Below, in pieces: positions 62,419 to 64,000 of a DNA stretch of 64,000 nucleotides. The notes under the pieces were generated by a model. It was not told the origin of the DNA. It saw only the letters and a list, made by a program, of their open reading frames with translations, and did no database searches. The position numbers and the translations under genes are program-made. The first letter of the stretch is position 1. Each line of letters starts with the position of its first letter. This DNA is from Luteibacter mycovicinus (GTDB lineage: Bacteria > Pseudomonadota > Gammaproteobacteria > Xanthomonadales > Rhodanobacteraceae). Location: the NCBI RefSeq assembly GCF_000745235.1, contig NZ_JQNL01000001.1, forward strand, positions 1,116,001 to 1,180,000. The letters run 5' to 3'.

Positions 62419-63301
62419 CGTGATCGTTATCGGCGGCAGCTTTGCGGGGCAAGCCGCTGCCATCCAGCTCGCACGCGCACGCCGTCGGGTACTTGTCATT
62501 GACGCGGCAAAGCCAAGAAACCGTTTTGCAAAGGCCGCGCACGGTATCGTCGGCCACGATGGCAAGCCACCGCGCGCCATCGTTCAGGAGGCGACGCGCC
62601 AGCTCCTGACCTACCCTACGGCCGGTTTCGTCGACGGCGAAGTCGTGAGCGCCAGGCGCATCGGTGACATCTTCGAGATCGCGCTTGCCGATGGGACCTG
62701 CGAAACGACTAAGCGGCTGATCCTCGCCACCGGCGTCATCGATGAACTGCCTCCGCTGAAGGGCTTGTGGGAACGCTGGGGTAGCACGGTGATTCATTGC
62801 CCTTATTGCCACGGCTATGAGGTAAGCGACCGCCTGCTCGGCTCATTGGCAACGTCGCCGCTGTCCGCTCATCAAGCCGCCATGCTGCCCGACTGGGGCC
62901 CCACCACGTACTTCACCCAGGGCGAGTTCGAGCCCGACGAAGATCAGCTCACTCGCCTGCAGGCGCGAGGTGTCACGATCGAGCGCAGCCCCGTCGTCGC
63001 CCTGCACGGGGACGCGCCGGGCCTGACCGCGGTGGATCTGGCAGACGGAAGACGGCTGCCGATCGGGGCGTTGTTCGTCGCACCGCGCGTGCGGCCGTCG
63101 AGCCCGATGTTCGAGCAACTGGGCTGCGCGACGGAGGAAGGCCCGCTCGGACCTTACGTGCGCGTCGACGAGTGGAAGCAGACGTCGGTCCCGGGCGTCT
63201 ATTCCGCTGGCGACGTATCGACCGCCATGCACAACGCCAGCTTTGCGGTCGCCTCCGGTGTCACCGCGGGCGTCGGCGCGCACCAGTCACTGATGGCCTG
63301 A
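62408..63301 (+). CDS. FAD-dependent NAD(P)-disulfide oxidoreductase, thioredoxin reductase-like
   Basis: A 297-residue flavoprotein. The FAD-binding motif is VIVIGGSFAGQAAAIQLARA, the redox pair is in HCPYCHGYE, and the C-terminal FAD contact is VYSAGDVSTAMHNA. The region after the disulfide is short, and the second nucleotide-binding site (normally GxGxxA) is not clear, as in several atypical small members. It is cotranscribed with the Rrf2 regulator, which probably controls it. Substrate unknown. Confidence 0.88.
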   Translation: MSYDVIVIGGSFAGQAAAIQLARARRRVLVIDAAKPRNRFAKAAHGIVGHDGKPPRAIVQEATRQLLTYPTAGFVDGEVVSARRIGDIFEIALADGTCETTKRLILATGVIDELPPLKGLWERWGSTVIHCPYCHGYEVSDRLLGSLATSPLSAHQAAMLPDWGPTTYFTQGEFEPDEDQLTRLQARGVTIERSPVVALHGDAPGLTAVDLADGRRLPIGALFVAPRVRPSSPMFEQLGCATEEGPLGPYVRVDEWKQTSVPGVYSAGDVSTAMHNASFAVASGVTAGVGAHQSLMA

Positions 63302-64000
63302 GCGACGCGACACGTCTTTTTCAATCACGCGACGACGGTGGTAGCGAACGCGACGGCGGAAACCGTCGACACTCCGAAGCGCCACCGTCTTCGCGGACGA
63401 GCGCGGTGCCCGAAAGACGCGGCCTGCCAGCTGGATGCCCCAGCGATCGAACGTGCGATCGAACACCATCGCGACGGCGATGACGACCGCGAAGGTCGCC
63501 GGGACGGTGAGCATCGCCGCGGTGACCGGATCGAGGGCCAGCCGCCCCGCCATGACGGTGAAAAACCAGGCCGAGAAGCTCAGCAGAATCGGCAGGTGGA
63601 CAAGGTAGAACGCATAAGAGATGCGCCCCATGAACTGCGCGGGCCGACTCTGCAATACACGGTCGAAGCTTCCGCAGCGGACGACGTATAGCAACAGAAT
63701 CCCGCCGACGACGTTGAAGAGTGCTTTGCGCTCGTTGTCCGCAAGCGGCAGCGCGTGCGTCCAGTCGTACCAGGGCGATACGTCGAAGCCACCGCAGATA
63801 ATCGCTCCGACGACGGCCAGGGCCAGCAGCGGTTTCGACGACGTGAGGCGTGCCTCGCCAACATGGCTGCCGGCAAGGAACGCCGTGTAGTACGGCCAGT
63901 CATGGGGAAAGAACCACGCGAGCAACGCCACCGCGAACGCGAAGTTGAGCGGCGCCGCACGCCCCGGCAGCGTCAATGAGCGATAGGCGAAGACGAACAT
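63287..64000 (-). CDS. Acyltransferase 3 family membrane protein, C-terminal part
   Basis: The window's right edge cuts this gene; 237 residues are visible. At least five hydrophobic helices are seen. The pattern FMGRISYAFYLVHLPILLSFSAWFF is typical of the acyltransferase 3 family, which O-acetylates exopolysaccharide or lipopolysaccharide. The Arg-rich C-terminus overlaps the end of the oxidoreductase gene by 15 bases on the other strand. The N-terminal catalytic region lies outside. Confidence 0.85.
   Translation of the reverse strand: MFVFAYRSLTLPGRAAPLNFAFAVALLAWFFPHDWPYYTAFLAGSHVGEARLTSSKPLLALAVVGAIICGGFDVSPWYDWTHALPLADNERKALFNVVGGILLLYVVRCGSFDRVLQSRPAQFMGRISYAFYLVHLPILLSFSAWFFTVMAGRLALDPVTAAMLTVPATFAVVIAVAMVFDRTFDRWGIQLAGRVFRAPRSSAKTVALRSVDGFRRRVRYHRRRVIEKDVSRRSGHQ

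Overview
The window is high-GC DNA from a polarly flagellated gammaproteobacterium of the Xanthomonadales type, most like Rhodanobacteraceae such as Luteibacter or Dyella. That placement is inferred from the FlhF/FlhG/FleQ/FliA regulators, the Pseudomonas-style motCD genes, an Oar-like TonB receptor and codon use. No database search was possible.

From 1 to about 40,000 almost everything is on the minus strand and forms one flagellar and chemotaxis supercluster. In transcription order (right to left) it holds flgBCDEFGHIJKL (rod, hook, rings, junctions), two flagellin genes, fliD-fliS-fliT plus a PilZ-like gene, the master regulator fleQ, fliEFGHIJK, fliLM, fliNOPQR, flhB-flhA, flhF-flhG-fliA, cheY-cheZ-cheA and motC-motD (motD runs off the left edge). 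Six good sigma-54 (-24/-12) promoters can be read, before fliE, fliL, fliN, flgB, fliD and a chemoreceptor gene. A degenerate seventh lies before fleQ. Sigma-28 promoters precede fliC, flgM and cheV. This fits a FleQ to sigma-54 to FliA/FlgM to flagellin hierarchy.

From about 41,000 the plus strand carries a soluble chemoreceptor gene overlapping flgA, then flgM-flgN and an EAL-like/HDOD gene. From 45,381 to 54,376 there is housekeeping content: MAPEG-like and TMEM43-like membrane proteins, ggt, a ferredoxin, a lipoprotein, coaD, rsmD, ftsY, an AsmA-like gene, mutY, yggX and tRNA-Phe.

From 54,417 to 57,000 is a less GC-rich accessory patch. It holds a 321-residue Sec-secreted mini-RHS protein with a variable C-terminal tail, a directly adjacent putative immunity gene, a possible fimbrial/spore-coat-U-like remnant and palindromic repeats. 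To its right are a large Oar-like TonB receptor with an attenuator-like leader, a small membrane protein, a secreted EEP-family phosphodiesterase, an Rrf2 regulator whose start codon lies in an 18-bp inverted repeat, its overlapping flavin disulfide reductase-like partner, and the C-terminal part of an acyltransferase.

The most interesting leads are three CheZ/FliM-like peptides in the CheA linker where a P2 domain would be expected, the mini-RHS toxin/immunity pair, the Rrf2 operator over its own start codon, the TonB-receptor leader with an intrinsic terminator, and a run of GTCA/TGAC palindromes upstream of fleQ.
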